This document shows, one piece after another, positions 5,681-6,300 of a DNA stretch of 6,300 bases. The stretch spans positions 1 through 6,300 of the forward strand of contig JAQDWB010000031.1 of the NCBI GenBank assembly GCA_027673765.1, given 5' to 3'. Numbering within the stretch: position 1 is the first letter of the stretch; each line of letters starts with the position of its first letter. The notes under the pieces are model-generated. The model made no database searches, had not been told where the DNA came from, and saw nothing but the letters and a program-made list of their open reading frames with translations. The position numbers and the translations under genes were made by a program. This DNA is from Coriobacteriaceae bacterium AM113-163 (GTDB lineage Bacteria > Actinomycetota > Coriobacteriia > Coriobacteriales > Coriobacteriaceae).

Positions 5681-5728
5681 TCGCTAAAAAACGTTCTCCT
5701 TCGAGGTCAGGAGACGTTTTATGAGCGA
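5681..5728 (-). promoter_or_regulatory. Attenuator-like hairpin before the phosphoesterase operon
   Basis: On the minus strand, AAAACGTCTCCT (5720-5709) pairs with AGGAGAACGTTTT (5700-5688) with one bulged base, and outer TCGCT/AGCGA pairs extend it (5724-5728 with 5681-5685). The downstream arm runs into six T residues, the signature of an intrinsic terminator. The same upstream arm, GTCTCCT (5715-5709), is also a perfect complement of AGGAGAC (5676-5670), which contains the SD of the first phosphoesterase gene. Two mutually exclusive folds are therefore possible. It could simply terminate RNA coming from the small gene at 5929-6054, but its place 8 bases before the SD suits attenuation better. 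Confidence 0.5.
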
Positions 5729-5749
5729 CATGAGGTGCATATCCCTCAT
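5684..5749 (-). CDS. Candidate 21-codon leader peptide of the phosphoesterase operon
   Basis: A short frame beginning MRDMHLMSLIKRLL, with GGAG (minus strand, 5761-5758) eight bases before its ATG, and ending in TTT TAG within the T-tract of the hairpin at 5681-5728. Its stop is 20 bases before the start of the first phosphoesterase gene. Translating it would carry ribosomes through the hairpin arms, the usual layout of a leader peptide that couples translation to attenuation or to downstream initiation. No run of one amino-acid codon is present apart from three Met and four Leu codons, so classical amino-acid attenuation is not evident. It could also be a genuine small protein or a chance frame. 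Confidence 0.45.
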   Translation of the reverse strand: MRDMHLMSLIKRLLTSKENVF

Positions 5750-5751
5750 GT
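5728..5751 (-). promoter_or_regulatory. Perfect 8-bp hairpin at the start of the operon leader
   Basis: ACATGAGG and CCTCATGT are exact reverse complements around an 8-base loop. The first arm contains the ATG of the candidate leader peptide, so folding would hinder its translation. Together with the adjacent attenuator-like hairpin it makes a structured leader. Confidence 0.35.
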
Positions 5752-5782
5752 TTCAAGCTCCAATCTGCCGGATTTGCCCAAC

Positions 5783-5811
5783 TATATAAGTTTACGCCCA
5801 CGCGCGAACAG
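5783..5811 (-). promoter_or_regulatory. Possible promoter for the phosphoesterase operon
   Basis: On the minus strand a TATATA hexamer (5788-5783) lies about 22 bases before the SD of the leader peptide. The best -35 match at 17-base spacing, CTGTTC (5811-5806), is poor. The -10 element alone is suggestive. Confidence 0.25.
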
Positions 5812-5857
5812 GATTTGATTTTTGAAATATGGACGAATTCCTCGTCAGGAGGGTAAA

Positions 5858-5932
5858 ATGGTGCCGACGGCAGCCCAAGTTGTAGAGAGCTGGGCAGAGC
5901 CGTTGCTTAATGAAGTTGGGTCATCGTCTTAG
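5858..5932 (+). CDS. Candidate 24-codon plus-strand frame with strong SD
   Basis: ATG 5858 is preceded by AGGAGGG (5847-5853) only four bases away and opens a 24-codon frame (start MVPTAAQVVESWAEP) ending at TAG 5930-5932. Its stop overlaps the stop of the convergent small membrane-peptide gene. The product is unrecognised and too short for family assignment. It lies between two hairpins, ACGGC/GCCGT with GCCCA/TGGGC (5867-5903) and the terminator at 5922-5952, so the transcript may be a structured regulatory RNA in which the frame is incidental. Confidence 0.35.
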   Translation: MVPTAAQVVESWAEPLLNEVGSSS

Positions 5933-5952
5933 CGACGGTGGCCTTTCTTTTT
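5922..5952 (+). terminator. Plus-strand intrinsic terminator inside the small gene's 3' end
   Basis: CATCGTC (5922-5928) and GACGGTG (5934-5940) form a 7-bp stem with one G-T wobble around loop TTAGC, followed by GCC and then TTTCTTTTT (5944-5952). The T-tract is also the complement of the Lys codons ending the opposing gene, so part of it may be coding coincidence. The hairpin itself is not explained by that. Confidence 0.45.
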
Positions 5953-6054
5953 GGGCTTCGAACCCTGCTTGAGTGCCTTGGAAAGGCCGACAAGGGCCGT
6001 GAGGAGCGAGACCATAGCGGTCAGGAGCTTCACGAGCGCGGTAAAATCGGTCAT
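5929..6054 (-). CDS. 41-residue hydrophobic peptide with basic tail, type I toxin-like
   Basis: The peptide starts MTDFTALVKLLTAMVSLLTA, continues with LVGLSKAL, and ends in a Lys/Arg-rich tail (KPKKKGHRR). The hydrophobic stretch at about residues 5-27 can span a membrane, while the tail would stay in the cytoplasm. Size and layout match type I toxin peptides and holin-like toxins of Gram-positive bacteria, though I cannot assign a specific family. GGGAGGTGAT lies on the minus strand just upstream. The ATG at 6054 has the better spacing (8 bases from GGAGG); an in-frame ATG at 6060 is too close. The gene ends against a convergent plus-strand unit with a terminator inside this gene's 3' end. 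G/C-rich third positions support real coding. Alternatives are a small phage membrane protein or a regulatory small protein. Confidence 0.6.
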   Translation of the reverse strand: MTDFTALVKLLTAMVSLLTALVGLSKALKQGSKPKKKGHRR

Positions 6055-6300
6055 GGGCATCACCTCCCATCGGATGGAGGGCTCTGCCCGGCACGAGGAC
6101 TGCCGCCAGCGAAAACGATTTTATCAGAGTGGTTGGCCCTCTCCGATCAATTCACGCTCCTCACCCTCGCGAAGAGTGCGGGCATGGCAGAATCGGCATA
6201 AAACGGCAGTGCGCTAGGGCACCGACGACGAGCTTTCCAAAACTATCAAGACGTGTCGCCGTTGCGGTACCGGGCTCGGCATATCTCTGGTGCCCCGGGC
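6055..6300. other. Upstream region of the small peptide gene; nothing further identified
   Basis: This end stretch holds the SD of the peptide gene (minus strand, 6070-6061) with a short CCATC-G-GATGG inverted repeat partly overlapping it. The only promoter-like minus-strand pair is TTGATC near 6150 and GATAAA near 6125, with too wide a spacing to be convincing. Plus-strand open frames here lack an SD and run antisense to the peptide gene, so they are not called. No tRNA or second copy of the 1-40 sequence is present. Confidence 0.4.

Larger units (their letters stand above)
5840..5952 (+). ncRNA. Candidate antisense RNA overlapping the 3' end of the small membrane-peptide gene
   Basis: A plus-strand RNA ending at the terminator at 5922-5952 would be complementary to the last 24 bases or so of the convergent peptide gene and its downstream mRNA. 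It would contain the two-part stem at 5867-5903. This matches the convergent 3'-overlap of txpA/ratA-type type I toxin-antitoxin loci. The 5' end is a guess: no convincing promoter is visible between 5770 and 5850. Confidence 0.3.

Noticed and set aside
5664..5801. N-terminal extension of the first phosphoesterase
   Set aside because: The frame is open but lacks an SD. The conserved start MIWFTSDTHFGH and a strong SD fix the start at 5663, and the leader region carries its own structures.
5950..5975. tRNA T-loop-like CTTCGAACCC as a second attachment site
   Set aside because: The flanking bases do not form a T-stem or acceptor stem or match bases 1-40, and the stretch encodes part of the small basic-tailed peptide.
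5938..6217. Two plus-strand frames of 87-88 codons at the right end
   Set aside because: No SD, low-complexity basic translations, and antisense to the peptide gene with a strong SD.
1..6300. CRISPR array, insertion sequence or rRNA
   Set aside because: No regularly spaced repeats, no transposase gene or terminal inverted-repeat pair, and no conserved rRNA sequence were seen on either strand.

Overview
The window looks like one end of an integrated mobile element (a small integrative element or prophage-type island) in a Gram-positive host of moderate to high GC. Several starts have strong Shine-Dalgarno (SD) sequences. The metallophosphoesterase genes and the coiled-coil gene are clearly GC-rich, with G or C dominating third codon positions, while the integrase end is more AT-rich. 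A coriobacterial or other actinobacterial gut commensal would fit, but that is inference; no marker gene fixes the host.

Left end (1-1480): bases 1-40 are the 3' half of a minus-strand tRNA-Arg(CCT) gene, from anticodon loop to acceptor stem, with no 5' half. This is the expected look of an attachment-site remnant. A complete tyrosine recombinase follows (233-1480), its ribosome-binding site inside a possible hairpin.

Recombination/replication control region (1481-2340): a promoter-like sequence and a long imperfect stem-loop precede a small excisionase-like HTH gene (1699-1944). It is followed directly by a 128-residue winged-helix protein (1954-2340) whose SD overlaps the upstream stop codon.

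Ambiguous stretch (2341-2948): a strong 13-bp hairpin and short, overlapping, unconvincing reading frames on both strands, possibly gene remnants.

Cargo (2949-5751): a GC-rich coiled-coil protein gene (plus strand) faces a minus-strand operon of three calcineurin-like metallophosphoesterases. The two units are separated by an 18-bp hairpin that probably terminates transcription from one or both sides. The phosphoesterase genes overlap by 4 nt and 1 nt. The operon is preceded by a possible 21-codon leader peptide that ends in the T-tract of an attenuator-like hairpin; one arm of that hairpin can also pair with the SD of the first phosphoesterase gene.

Right end (5820-6300): a 41-codon minus-strand gene with a near-consensus SD encodes a hydrophobic peptide with a basic tail. 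A convergent plus-strand transcription unit appears to end at a terminator inside the 3' end of that gene. The layout resembles type I toxin-antitoxin modules such as txpA/ratA. No second attachment site is seen, so the element probably continues beyond 6300.

The integrase and excisionase-like protein would move the element. The phosphoesterase operon is the main cargo, and the small membrane peptide may be an addiction module. The substrates of the phosphoesterases cannot be read from the sequence.
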